Part shown: piece by piece, positions 8,181 through 16,539 of the stretch | Position numbering within the stretch: the stretch's first letter is position 1 | Layout: every line of letters starts with the position of its first letter | Assembly (NCBI GenBank): GCA_934695425.1 | Contig: CAKUVH010000002.1 | Coordinates: 142,315 to 206,314 of the forward strand | Reading direction: 5' to 3' | DNA: 64,000 nucleotides | Source of the DNA: an uncultured Eubacteriales bacterium | GTDB taxonomy: Bacteria > Bacillota > Clostridia > Oscillospirales > Acutalibacteraceae | The notes under the pieces: model-generated | The model's database searches: none | What the model was told of the DNA's origin: nothing | The model's input: only the letters and a program-made list of their open reading frames with translations | Made by a program: the position numbers and the translations under genes

Positions 8181-8837
8181 TTATCCGATTTTTTCATTAT
8201 TTTTACCGGCACAATATTTAAGATATACAGGTTTTGCTGATGACCCGATAATATCTATTTCCGGTATTCCGATTTTCGAACAAATATCAAGGTACTGAGC
8301 TGCAAAATCATCAAGGCTAATCGTATAAATTTCATTTTCCTGTTCAGATTCGGCATTGAGAAAAAATTTCCTTACAATCACATCATCTCCGGACATACCT
8401 AAGATAATCATAGTGTACTTAACATTGTTAGGCACACCACATAGAAGAATTCGGTTATTGTCACAGAAATAATTTTTTATTGAATTTTTAAATACATCAT
8501 TTAAAGCTTTTTTGTTCATTCCGCCGGTATGTATCTTCAGTATGTAGGATCCTAAATTTTTTATATTCTCAATAGATTGTTGCTTACTTTTTTTCATTTT
8601 GTAAGATTTTACAGCGCCGTAAATGGTATAAAGCGAAGCGCCGCATAAGATAGTGGTACCTAATATGTTTAATGCTTTATCGGGGTTGGCAGAAGATAAA
8701 AAATCATGAACTTTTTGCTTGATTATATTGGAGGCTTTCTCACAGGTTATGCAACTTGCCGGAATATTTGAGTTTGCCGTAAGTATAGATGTACTTGTAA
8801 GAATTACTGACAACACTTTAGAAATACTTTTATTCAT
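8181..8837 (-). CDS. Exported protein of unknown function with a membrane segment
   Basis: 218 residues, no family recognised. An N-terminal signal peptide (KVLSVILTSTSILTA, cleavage near ASC at about residue 28) is followed by a second hydrophobic stretch (about 58-74, ILGTTILCGASLYTIYGA). The remaining 140 residues look like a mixed alpha/beta domain with ILLCGVPNNVKYTMIILGM and ending YLKYCAGK. GGAGAA precedes the ATG. Its architecture (signal peptide, second hydrophobic helix near residue 60-80, soluble tail) resembles that of the unknown exported protein at 44418-45614, though no clear sequence match was seen. It has its own consensus promoter. Confidence 0.7.
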   Translation of the reverse strand: MNKSISKVLSVILTSTSILTANSNIPASCITCEKASNIIKQKVHDFLSSANPDKALNILGTTILCGASLYTIYGAVKSYKMKKSKQQSIENIKNLGSYILKIHTGGMNKKALNDVFKNSIKNYFCDNNRILLCGVPNNVKYTMIILGMSGDDVIVRKFFLNAESEQENEIYTISLDDFAAQYLDICSKIGIPEIDIIGSSAKPVYLKYCAGKNNEKIG

Positions 8838-8874
8838 GTTTTCTCCTTTTTAACTTTCGATTTAATATAATTTA

Positions 8875-8903
8875 ATTATACCATAAACATAACGCAATGT
8901 CAA
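8875..8903 (-). promoter_or_regulatory. Consensus sigma-A promoter for the exported unknown gene
   Basis: On the minus strand, TTGACA (8903-8898) and TATAAT (8880-8875) with a 17-base spacer: a perfect consensus 38 bases upstream of the start. Confidence 0.8.
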
Positions 8904-9014
8904 TTGAATTAGCCGATTGAATTGAAGAAATATTTTTTAATATATCGGGTAGAATATAATTTTGCTTTGTAATATAATATATACACATTTTAAAGCTTTC
9001 AAGGGGTGGACAAT

Positions 9015-10031
9015 ATGTCAGACAAAAAAATTATTTTAACGGGCGACAGACCAACAGGAAAACTTCACCTAGGGCATTATATAGGCTCGCTTAAAAATCG
9101 CGTGGAATTACAAAATAAATACGAACAATATATATTGGTTGCAGATGTTCAAGCACTTACCGATAATGCCGAAAATCCTGAAAAAGTAAGAAATAACGTA
9201 ATAGAATTGCTTTTGGATTATTTGTCTGTTGGAATAGACCCTTCCAAAACAACTATTTGTATTCAGTCTATGATACCGGCTATTGCCGAACTTACTGTAT
9301 TTTATTTGAATCTAGTTACTCTTTCCAGAATTGAAAGAAATCCTACCGTAAAGCAAGAGCTTAAATTAAGAAAATTTGAAGGCGGAATACCTTGTGGATT
9401 TTTGACCTATCCTGTCAGTCAAGCCGCCGACATAACCGCATTTGGAGCAAACTTAGTTCCGGCCGGCGAAGATCAATCGCCTATGATTGAGCAAACGCGC
9501 GAAATAGTAAGAAAATTTAATTCTATATATGATGAAGTTCTCGTTGAACCTGAAATCATGTTGTCTAAAACTCCCCGATTAGTGGGCACTGACGGAAAAA
9601 ATAAGATGAGCAAGTCTCTTGGCAACACAATATTCCTTTCGGACTCAGCTGATGAAATTGAAAAGAAAGTTATGAGAATGTTCACCGATCCAAATCATTT
9701 GAATGTAAACGATCCCGGAGATACTAAAAATAATCCTGTATTTATATATCTCGACGCTTTTGGAGAAGATAAAGAAAAAATAAATTCTATGAAAGCTCAT
9801 TATGAAAAAGGCGGACTTGGTGATGTTGCTGTTAAAAGGTATTTGAATGAGGTCTTGCAAAACCTTTTGGCTCCGATACGCGCAAGAAGAGAAAAATTAA
9901 AAGAAAATATAGATGATGTTTACAAGGTAGCATTTGAAGGTACTGAAAAAGCAAAGTTGATCACCGAAAATACCTTGAAAAAAGTAAAAAAAGCCATGAA
10001 AATAGACTATCATAGTTTATTATCCAAATAA
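9015..10031 (+). CDS. trpS: Tryptophan-tRNA ligase
   Basis: Class I aminoacyl-tRNA synthetase charging tRNA-Trp. 338 residues, typical of bacterial TrpS. The HIGH motif appears as LHLGHYIGS in the first 25 residues and the KMSKS loop as KMSKSLGN near residue 200. The specificity region with PAGEDQ is present. ATG at 9015 is used because AGGGG lies eight bases upstream; a GTG three codons earlier overlaps that ribosome site. A TATAAT at 8973-8978 marks a probable promoter with a weak -35. No T-box leader is visible in the 170-base upstream gap. Confidence 0.96.
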   Translation: MSDKKIILTGDRPTGKLHLGHYIGSLKNRVELQNKYEQYILVADVQALTDNAENPEKVRNNVIELLLDYLSVGIDPSKTTICIQSMIPAIAELTVFYLNLVTLSRIERNPTVKQELKLRKFEGGIPCGFLTYPVSQAADITAFGANLVPAGEDQSPMIEQTREIVRKFNSIYDEVLVEPEIMLSKTPRLVGTDGKNKMSKSLGNTIFLSDSADEIEKKVMRMFTDPNHLNVNDPGDTKNNPVFIYLDAFGEDKEKINSMKAHYEKGGLGDVAVKRYLNEVLQNLLAPIRARREKLKENIDDVYKVAFEGTEKAKLITENTLKKVKKAMKIDYHSLLSK

Positions 10032-10035
10032 GTAA

Positions 10036-10066
10036 GAGCACTCATTTATTATGAGTGCTTTTTTTA
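10036..10066 (+). terminator. Intrinsic terminator after trpS
   Basis: AGAGCACTCAT and ATGAGTGCTT arms with a 5-base loop, followed by seven T residues. Confidence 0.9.
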
Positions 10067-10079
10067 AAATAAAATTAAT

Positions 10080-11288
10080 TTATTTTTTCATATCGTGAAT
10101 CAAATTAAATATATTTTTCAAACAGTCTGACTTGTCGAAATTTGTGCAATTATGTTTCATAAAATTCAATTTTTCGGGATTTAAAAGGAGATTTCGTATT
10201 ATATTTTCTTCCCCGGTTTCGTTTTCCAGCTTTACTGCCATGTTTTTTCCTACCAAGAAATTTGCGTTTTCTTCTTCTTGTCCTGGAATCGTTCCGAATA
10301 AAGCCATTGGCAAATTACATGCCAAAGCTTCACTTATAGTCAATCCGCCCGGCTTGGTTATAATTAAATCCGAAACGTGCATATACTTGTCCACTTCGTT
10401 TGTGTAGTAAATTAACTTCGTGGGTTTTGTAATTTTGAATTCATCCGATTCTTTTACGGCCATAATTTTTAAATGTTTTTCAGATAAATTTTTTAGATGC
10501 ATTTTTGCCAAGATTTTATCTCTTTTGCGCAACCTTTTCCCGTGTGTCAATTGCTTTAAGTCATTGAACAGTCCTTTGTTTTTCCCGGTTATGATTATTA
10601 TCTGAAAATCTAAATCTACTTTTTGAAGTTTTACAAAAATTTTTCCGATATTTGCAAGACCGAAATTTCCTGCCATTATTAAAATGGTCGGCAAATCATC
10701 TCTAAGCCCTAAATTTCTCAGTTCGTCTTTTTTATTTACAAAATTAAAAAAATCATTATCTACAGGTATCCCGAAAGGATGAATTTTATTTTTTTCTACG
10801 CCCATTTCTTCCATGGGGCCTATCATATCCTCGTTAGCCACAATATACGAATCCACGTTGGGACTAAGCCAAGTTCTGTGAGGCGCATAGTCCGTCATTA
10901 TGCAGATAAGAGGGATACTTAAATTTTCATTTTTTTTCAAATGTGAAATCATTTCAGTAGAAAATGGGTGAGTGCTTATTATTAAATCGGGATTCTCTTC
11001 AGCTATCAATGGAATTAATTTTTTACTTATTGTTTTATTTATTATCTCAACAATTTTATTAAGAGATTTCTTATTTGTAGTGTTGTACATCAATTTCCAT
11101 ATTGTGGGGTGCTTTTTTGCCAGATGCTCATAAATTTCCACAACAGTTTTGTTAAGTAGTGGACTGATATATTCAAGAGTATCAATAACTGTCGCAGAAT
11201 CTCCGTTTTCATTAAGATATTCTTTAACACAGTTTGCAGCACTCATATGGCCTCCGCCGGTAGACGCTGATAATATTATTATTTTCAC
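10080..11288 (-). CDS. Processive diacylglycerol glucosyltransferase-like GT28 enzyme (MGDG synthase/UgtP family)
   Basis: Predicted membrane-associated glycosyltransferase that transfers a hexose from a UDP-sugar to diacylglycerol, making glycolipids that also anchor lipoteichoic acid. The N-terminal acceptor domain opens with STGGGHMSAA (family motif with conserved GGGH). The middle holds LILSTHPFSTEM-like residues and ICIMTDYAPHRTW. The C-terminal donor domain carries KPGGLTISEALACNLPM and the acidic UDP contact GQEEENANFL. 402 residues is normal. The start is GTG with GAGG six bases upstream. It pairs functionally with the dlt operon, which D-alanylates lipoteichoic acid, but the sugar and product are inferred. 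Confidence 0.83.
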   Translation of the reverse strand: MKIIILSASTGGGHMSAANCVKEYLNENGDSATVIDTLEYISPLLNKTVVEIYEHLAKKHPTIWKLMYNTTNKKSLNKIVEIINKTISKKLIPLIAEENPDLIISTHPFSTEMISHLKKNENLSIPLICIMTDYAPHRTWLSPNVDSYIVANEDMIGPMEEMGVEKNKIHPFGIPVDNDFFNFVNKKDELRNLGLRDDLPTILIMAGNFGLANIGKIFVKLQKVDLDFQIIIITGKNKGLFNDLKQLTHGKRLRKRDKILAKMHLKNLSEKHLKIMAVKESDEFKITKPTKLIYYTNEVDKYMHVSDLIITKPGGLTISEALACNLPMALFGTIPGQEEENANFLVGKNMAVKLENETGEENIIRNLLLNPEKLNFMKHNCTNFDKSDCLKNIFNLIHDMKK

Positions 11289-11314
11289 AATTTACCTCTT
11301 TTTAAAATATTAAG

Positions 11315-12247
11315 TTATTTTATCAAACCCAAAATAACTTTGTCGCTTAATCTAAATCCTCTTGCAAAGTCTGACGCGCCCATTCTTTTTTTGCCTTCTA
11401 TTTGAACTTCGATTAATTCCAAAGAAGTGTTATTTCCACACCCCACAATAAGTGGATCAGTCGAAACAATTTTTCCGGGGTAAGAAGAGCGTATCGTAGA
11501 AATTTTTGACTTATAAATTTTAAATAATTTTCCGCGTAATCTTGTATGAGCTATTGGCCAAGAATTGCATCCACGTATTATATTGTGGATTGTTTGCGCA
11601 TCGGCTTGCCAATTTATTTCGCCGTTTAATTTATCCAGCGGAGGTGAGAATGTTGCTTCTTCCGAACCTTGAGGAATCGGTTTTAAATTTCCTGCTTCTA
11701 ATTCTTCCAATGTTTTTATTAATAAATCAGCACCGAGTTCTGACATCCTTATTTTGAGCTCATCAGAAGTTTCGTTTTCTTCGATATATAATTTGCTTTG
11801 CAATAAAATATCGCCGGTATCCAAACCTTCATTCATGTACATAGTGGTGACTCCGGTTACGGTGTCTCCGTTAATAATGCTCCATTGAATCGGAGCAGCA
11901 CCACGATATTTAGGTAGCAATGACCCATGAACATTTACGCAACCATATTTTGGCATATCAATTATTTGTTTAGGAAGAATTTTTCCATAAGCCACCACAA
12001 TAACTATATCGGGGTTTAAACTTTTTATTAAATTTATTGTATCTTCCGATTTGACTTTTTCAGGCTGATAAACATCAATGCCGTGCTCCTCGGCAAAAAC
12101 TTTTACCGGCGGGGGAGTGATTATCATTTTTCTTCCTTGCGGTTTGTCGGGTTTTGTGAAAACAGCGCATACATCGTAGTTATTATCAATTAATTTTTTT
12201 AGAGACGGAACAGCAAATTCCGGAGTACCCATAAAAACAATTTTCAA
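11315..12247 (-). CDS. fmt: Methionyl-tRNA formyltransferase
   Basis: Transfers formyl from 10-formyl-THF to Met-tRNAfMet to start protein synthesis. 310 residues, the usual length. The N-terminal IVFMGTPEFAVPSL, the catalytic region VNVHGSLLPKYRGAAPIQW (Asn and His) and MNEGLDTGDIL (catalytic Asp) are all present. The start is TTG: family members begin just before IVFMGTP, and GAGGTG lies seven bases upstream. The TTG starts one base after the VanY stop codon, so translation is coupled to that upstream gene. The usual partner def is not adjacent. Confidence 0.96.
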   Translation of the reverse strand: MKIVFMGTPEFAVPSLKKLIDNNYDVCAVFTKPDKPQGRKMIITPPPVKVFAEEHGIDVYQPEKVKSEDTINLIKSLNPDIVIVVAYGKILPKQIIDMPKYGCVNVHGSLLPKYRGAAPIQWSIINGDTVTGVTTMYMNEGLDTGDILLQSKLYIEENETSDELKIRMSELGADLLIKTLEELEAGNLKPIPQGSEEATFSPPLDKLNGEINWQADAQTIHNIIRGCNSWPIAHTRLRGKLFKIYKSKISTIRSSYPGKIVSTDPLIVGCGNNTSLELIEVQIEGKKRMGASDFARGFRLSDKVILGLIK

Positions 12248-12248
12248 T

Positions 12249-12887
12249 TTATTGCACCTCAGTATTAGTTTTTATTTTTTGGTCGTAGTATTCTTCCAGG
12301 GTAAGCTTATTTTCATATAGATATTTCGCAAGATCACTTCCGACATATCTTATATGCCACGGCTCAAATTTCATATTGGTTATATTTTCTTTTCCTTTGG
12401 GATATCTCAAAATAAATCCAAATTTATGAAGAATAGTATGAAGCCAGGCGGTTTGACTGTTTATGCTTCCGTCCTTATTAAGCGCAATTCCGAACCATTT
12501 CCCGTTTATAAATAAATCACAATCCAAACACAGCCCTGTGTTATGCTCGGAATATCCGGGTAAACATGCACTCTTTCTGGCAAATTCAATCCCTTTGGAT
12601 TTTACAAAATAATCGTATTTAGTCTTCTGCTGCTCAAAAGAAAGATACCCGCTCGTTATATCCAAAATCACTCCGTTTTCTTTGCAGTAATTTTGAAGTT
12701 CTCTAAAATTTTTATAAGTTTCTTTTTCTAGAAAATTTACTCTCTCTTTTATGTTAAAAGTATCAAAGACTATATCATTATTTTTTGTTGACTCGGTTCT
12801 TACCAAATTAGGAACAATTGTCTCGTTGACAAATTTCTTATCGATACCATTGTATTTATTTACCAGTATAGAATAATCCAAATCCAC
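12249..12887 (-). CDS. VanY-family D-alanyl-D-alanine carboxypeptidase
   Basis: Zinc metallopeptidase of the M15B family that removes terminal D-Ala from peptidoglycan stems. Zinc and catalytic motifs are visible: PGYSEHNTGLCLD (SxHxxGxxxD, two zinc ligands) and EPWHIRYVG (catalytic Glu and third zinc ligand His). 212 residues with no signal peptide, so location is uncertain; many VanY homologues have an N-terminal anchor, which is missing here. The start is either GTG at 12887, only 3 bases from GAGG, or TTG at 12881, better spaced at 9 bases. It is coupled to fmt downstream. It probably belongs to cell-wall maintenance rather than glycopeptide resistance because no van regulatory genes are nearby. 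Confidence 0.85.
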   Translation of the reverse strand: MDLDYSILVNKYNGIDKKFVNETIVPNLVRTESTKNNDIVFDTFNIKERVNFLEKETYKNFRELQNYCKENGVILDITSGYLSFEQQKTKYDYFVKSKGIEFARKSACLPGYSEHNTGLCLDCDLFINGKWFGIALNKDGSINSQTAWLHTILHKFGFILRYPKGKENITNMKFEPWHIRYVGSDLAKYLYENKLTLEEYYDQKIKTNTEVQ

Positions 12888-12996
12888 TCACCTCAGTCAA
12901 AAAATATTCTTGTTTTTATTACATAATAGTGGATTTATAAAATATTTTCAACCAAAAAATTAAGTAATGTGTAAAAAATACAAACTTTTACAAACT

Positions 12997-13567
12997 TTAA
13001 ATTCCAAAACTTATGCTCTGTTCTCGCGGCGTGATTTCATATTCAAAAAATAAATTCTGTTCATCTTCAGTAAGCTCACGAGCAAATTCTATGCAAACTT
13101 TCATCCCGTGTTGTTGCAGAATTTCCGGCTCTATTGATTCATTTCTAAAAGGATGAATGTGAGCTTGAGTAATCGCGTTAGAATGAATTACATTTAAAAT
13201 ATTTTGATAATCATAACCCTTGCAAGCGCAATATAATTTCAAAACTTCTTTAACTATATTATTTCGTTCCGCCGGAGATGAAGTATTAAAATTTCTTCCG
13301 ATATAAGACAAACTCTTAACAAGCCCCTGCGAATATTTCAAAATTAATTGGTGATCATATTCAGGAACGACATCTAAATTATATCTCAGGTCAAAAAAAT
13401 TTATAAAGTCTATGCCGTTCAAAAACATATACTCACATAAATGTTTCCTTGCATTTAAGATATGTTGTCAGATTGGTGGATATACTGTCGTTTCCTGCGC
13501 TTAAATTTGTAGCAAACCCTCCGATAGATAGCGCTATTCCCAAAGTTACGCTGAGTAATTTTTTCAT
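12997..13567 (-). pseudogene. Frameshifted gene for a small secreted protein of unknown function
   Basis: The ATG at 13567 has a strong GGAGGAG site and begins a signal peptide, MKKLLSVTLGIALSIGG, with a likely cleavage after LSA at residues 22-24. That frame meets TGA at 13435-13433 after 44 codons. The adjacent frame continues without a stop to 12997, and joining the two at the A run at 13454-13456 (one base lost) gives a continuous sensible protein of about 189 residues through KHLCEYMFLNGIDF. The downstream part has no ribosome site of its own. It contains AHIHPFRNES, which only partly resembles a Fic motif. It could be a pseudogene, a sequencing error in the A run, or a slippage site. 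Function unknown. Confidence 0.7.
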
Positions 13568-13692
13568 ATATTCTCCTCCTTTTACGTTAAGCGGGAATTA
13601 CATTATATCACAAATCCATTTAAAAATCAAAGACAGAATAATTATCAGAAATTTTCACTTAAATTATTTGTGTAAAAAATGAATAAAAATAC

Positions 13693-13722
13693 TTGACATT
13701 TATATATATATATATATATAAT
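13693..13722 (+). promoter_or_regulatory. (TA)n-tract promoter of the 876-residue protein gene; spacer 18
   Basis: TTGACA at 13693-13698 and TATAAT at 13717-13722 are separated by 18 bases made almost entirely of TA dinucleotides; the TA run is ten units (13701-13720). Gain or loss of a unit would change spacing by two bases. A degenerate TTTGTGTAAAA lies upstream. Confidence 0.75.
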
Positions 13723-13764
13723 GTTATTGAAAAAATAAAATAAAAATGAAGTGGAGGAATTGAT

Positions 13765-16395
13765 ATGAGATGGTTTGATAGAAATAGGAGAAAAAAGGAA
13801 AGACTTAAAGATAATGTAAAAGAAGGTGCAAAGGCTACGGAGAGTCTGATAGATCTTTTTTTAGGCGCTATTGGTGATTATAAAGATAACAAAGAAACAA
13901 AGAAAGGAATTCACAGAAATGATACACTAGAATTTCTGAAAAATAATAATATTGATAAAAATAATAATATTGATGAAAATAATATTGATGACAAAATGCT
14001 TGACAAACTTGACAAATTTTATGATAAGTATAGGAAGTATATAAAAGATCCAAAATTATATAATGATGATATTAAAAAAAAGATGGAAGAATTTTTAAAA
14101 GTGAAAAGTCAACAAAAGGAGTCTAAAAGTAGTAAGAACATCTTTGGTAGTCTAAAAGAATTTTTAAGAAAACATGGACTTACTTCTAAACAAGCCGATT
14201 TAGTAGAAAACGGTCTGGAAAATTTTACGAAAGAAAAAGGCGTGAAAGTAGAAGATTTGGATAGGCAACAAGTAAAGAATTTTGTTGAAACTAATGAAGA
14301 AGTCGGTGAAGTTGCTAAAGATTTAGAAGTCACGAAAGCTATGAACGAAGAACCCAAAGCCGAAGCTATGGACGAAGAACCCGAAAAGCAAGTAGACCTA
14401 GCAGAGGACAATGTTAATACTGATGGTGACGACGATGACTTGAGGAATCAAAATGTTCAATCTTCAGAGACAAAAGCACCACCAATACCGCCAAGACAAG
14501 CACCACCAATACCGCCAAGACAAGCACCACCAATACCGCCAAGACAAGCACCACCTTTACCGCAAAACCTACCTCTGCCGATTCCTAGTCAAAATGATAG
14601 TTTTGCAGAAATGAAAACAAAGTATGATGAATTTGCAAAGGTTCACAATGACTTTTTAAGTAAATATGGTACTGGCCCGATAGAAAAAGTTTTTGAAGAT
14701 AATCCGGGTCAGAAATACGCTTACAATAAGGATGCTTGGCTTAAAGAAGCCGCTCCTTTGGATCTGAATAAGAAAACAGAAATTCAAAAATATCAAGAAT
14801 TGGCAGATAAAATTTTGGATTACTACGACGGAGATACCGAAAGAAAGCATCGGGCTGACATAAGTGGAAATATAAGTTATTACAATGAAGCAAAAGATCA
14901 AGCTGGAAAAGCTAAAGCTATCAAAGATATAGAGAGTTTATTTAATAATTTATTTCCAAAGCTTGGTGAAAGGATGCACAAATGGTTTCTCGAAGATGGA
15001 GTAGGCGATAAAGTGGAAAACGTGACTGGAAACAATGAAAATGAAGCGGCTACTCCGCAAGCATCTGCCCCAGAAGCAGATAGCAAAGCAGTAGAACAAG
15101 TTGCTAAAGATCGGTTTCTTAAGGTAGTGAACAGATATAATAGATTTTTAGAAAATTACAAAAAATTCGCCAAGAAGAATAAACACAGTTTGAAAGAAAT
15201 TGTTAAAAATGTATTGCCGAACGGTTCTGAGAACGAAAATTGGTGTAACAAAGGAAAATATGACGAAATTAAATTTGAAGGTTTAGATTCTATGGGTGGT
15301 CTTCAAATTGCGTGGGATGAATTCATGAAGGATAATTTGCTTAATTGGTTATCGGGAGCTAAGTACAGTGACTTTAGCCGTGATTTTGATGGCATTTCCA
15401 AGAAATTAAATACTAAAACGACTACTGAGAATATGGGGTATATTAATGACATAAAATTGGGAGCTGTGCAAAAGTACGATATACTGGCTAAAAAAATCTT
15501 ACGTTACATGCAAGCCGTATTAGCGAGATTAAATTCAACAGCTTCTGAAGGCATCGTCGGCAGGACTTTAAAAGCAATGACCAAAGGTGACGAAGAGTCC
15601 CAGGAACAGAAGCCAAGAGATTTAGAAAATGATTTAACAATTAGAAAAGATGAAAATGGTAAGTTTATAGAGCCGGCTCCTGAAGAAGTTAATACCGGAA
15701 AAATATTTACTGCCTTCAAAAATGCAGGTGATGTATTGAAAAATAGCAAAAACGACGGCATTAAAAGTACCACTGATTTGATTTCTAAATTCGAGCAGAT
15801 TAAGGGATTCAAAGGAGCAATAAAATCGGCATTAGGTAGCACGAGTATACTTGCGTGGGGACCACCGAATTTTGGGAATGATATTGTAGACCAAAATGAA
15901 AGACGTAATAAGAAGATGAGAGTTTCGGCAATGGGTGTAATACTTATCAGTATGGCATATTTGCCCGGTGGCTCAGAAAGCATTTTAGAGGCATGTAACG
16001 GTCTTAAAGCAGGTAAAGTAAAAGAAGATAGTGAAGCTGATGATGCTATTAAAAACGCATCCAAGGTTCGCAAGGAGATAAAAAAACTAGCTCTTAAAGG
16101 AGCTACGGGCGATAAACTTGTCAATAAGTTAAAAAGCAGTAATGCAAGTAAGGAACTCGGACAACTTATAGATATTGGTGAACTCAAAAAGATAATGAAC
16201 AAATTCGGCAAGTGGGCTAAATTGGGACGTAAAGCCGTAAGCGAAAAAGAAAAAGCAGGTGAAAAGATTAAAATATTAAAGACAGCGTATCATGATGATG
16301 GAGTTAAAGGAGTATTGAAAAAAATCAATCCATTTAAAAGTAAGAAGAAAAAAGGCTCTAATTCTGGAGAAGAATCCCAAAATGAAAACGCCTAA
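13765..16395 (+). CDS. Large effector-like coiled-coil protein with a proline-rich PPIPPR repeat
   Basis: 876 residues, no known family recognised and no signal peptide. Residues 1-160 are highly charged with Asn/Asp-rich repeats (NNNIDKNNNIDENN). Residues 238-261 are three exact copies of APPIPPRQ, matching a class II SH3-ligand pattern (PxxPxR). Two copies of a module of about 50 residues, YDEF..HNDF and YNRF..YKKF with a later W, lie near 283-335 and 449-500. Residues 568-830 form a conserved C-terminal domain starting KILRYMQAVLARLNS and containing ISMAYLPGGSESIL, shared with the next protein. The tail is Lys-rich. GGAGG is seven bases before the ATG. It is transcribed alone between a (TA)n promoter and a terminator. 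Role as a host-directed effector is inferred. Confidence 0.72.
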   Translation: MRWFDRNRRKKERLKDNVKEGAKATESLIDLFLGAIGDYKDNKETKKGIHRNDTLEFLKNNNIDKNNNIDENNIDDKMLDKLDKFYDKYRKYIKDPKLYNDDIKKKMEEFLKVKSQQKESKSSKNIFGSLKEFLRKHGLTSKQADLVENGLENFTKEKGVKVEDLDRQQVKNFVETNEEVGEVAKDLEVTKAMNEEPKAEAMDEEPEKQVDLAEDNVNTDGDDDDLRNQNVQSSETKAPPIPPRQAPPIPPRQAPPIPPRQAPPLPQNLPLPIPSQNDSFAEMKTKYDEFAKVHNDFLSKYGTGPIEKVFEDNPGQKYAYNKDAWLKEAAPLDLNKKTEIQKYQELADKILDYYDGDTERKHRADISGNISYYNEAKDQAGKAKAIKDIESLFNNLFPKLGERMHKWFLEDGVGDKVENVTGNNENEAATPQASAPEADSKAVEQVAKDRFLKVVNRYNRFLENYKKFAKKNKHSLKEIVKNVLPNGSENENWCNKGKYDEIKFEGLDSMGGLQIAWDEFMKDNLLNWLSGAKYSDFSRDFDGISKKLNTKTTTENMGYINDIKLGAVQKYDILAKKILRYMQAVLARLNSTASEGIVGRTLKAMTKGDEESQEQKPRDLENDLTIRKDENGKFIEPAPEEVNTGKIFTAFKNAGDVLKNSKNDGIKSTTDLISKFEQIKGFKGAIKSALGSTSILAWGPPNFGNDIVDQNERRNKKMRVSAMGVILISMAYLPGGSESILEACNGLKAGKVKEDSEADDAIKNASKVRKEIKKLALKGATGDKLVNKLKSSNASKELGQLIDIGELKKIMNKFGKWAKLGRKAVSEKEKAGEKIKILKTAYHDDGVKGVLKKINPFKSKKKKGSNSGEESQNENA
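14476..14547 (+). repeat. Three exact 24-bp tandem repeats encoding APPIPPRQ
   Basis: A 24-base unit starting gcaccaccaataccgcc is repeated three times without a change, followed by a diverged fourth unit. The absence of silent differences suggests recent expansion by slippage. Confidence 0.9.
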
Positions 16396-16400
16396 AATAA

Positions 16401-16426
16401 AACCGACCTATCTAGGTCGGCTTTTA
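16401..16426 (+). terminator. Intrinsic terminator after the 876-residue protein gene
   Basis: Arms AACCGACCTA and TAGGTCGG with CTTTT after the stem. The same hairpin (loop letters differ) follows the paralogous gene at 20424-20448, so gene and intergenic module were duplicated together. Confidence 0.85.
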
Positions 16427-16451
16427 ATTGCGTAGATATAATTTATATAAA

Positions 16452-16493
16452 TTTTGTACAAAAACACTTGACATTTATATATATATATATAAT
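16452..16493 (+). promoter_or_regulatory. Palindrome plus (TA)n-tract promoter of the 1292-residue protein gene; spacer 14
   Basis: The perfect palindrome TTTTGTACAAAA is at 16452-16463, TTGACA at 16468-16473 and TATAAT at 16488-16493. The spacer is 14 bases with eight TA units, shorter than the 17 that sigma-A prefers, so this copy may be in a weak state. The palindrome sits where a repressor or activator could bind. Confidence 0.72.
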
Positions 16494-16539
16494 ATACCTG
16501 GATAATATAAAATTTAAACAAAATAGGAGGAATGATGTT

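Noticed and set aside
8838..9014. T-box leader upstream of trpS
   Set aside because: The gap is only about 177 bases, and no T-box consensus or antiterminator/terminator pair was seen.
12249..12887. Vancomycin resistance locus
   Set aside because: VanY-type enzyme alone, with no vanH, vanA/B, vanX or vanRS nearby; it is coupled to fmt.
13140..13160. Fic AMP-transferase motif in the frameshifted gene
   Set aside because: HIHPFRNES shares only HPF with HPFx(D/E)GNGR; the glycine and arginine residues that define the active site are absent.
13428..13435. Separate gene starting at the ATG at 13428
   Set aside because: No ribosome site precedes it, and the upstream signal-peptide frame runs straight into it after a one-base shift; one broken gene explains both parts better.
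13700..13722. TA tracts as CRISPR or transposon ends
   Set aside because: They have no spacers or flanking transposase genes; each is placed exactly between a -35 and a -10 box.
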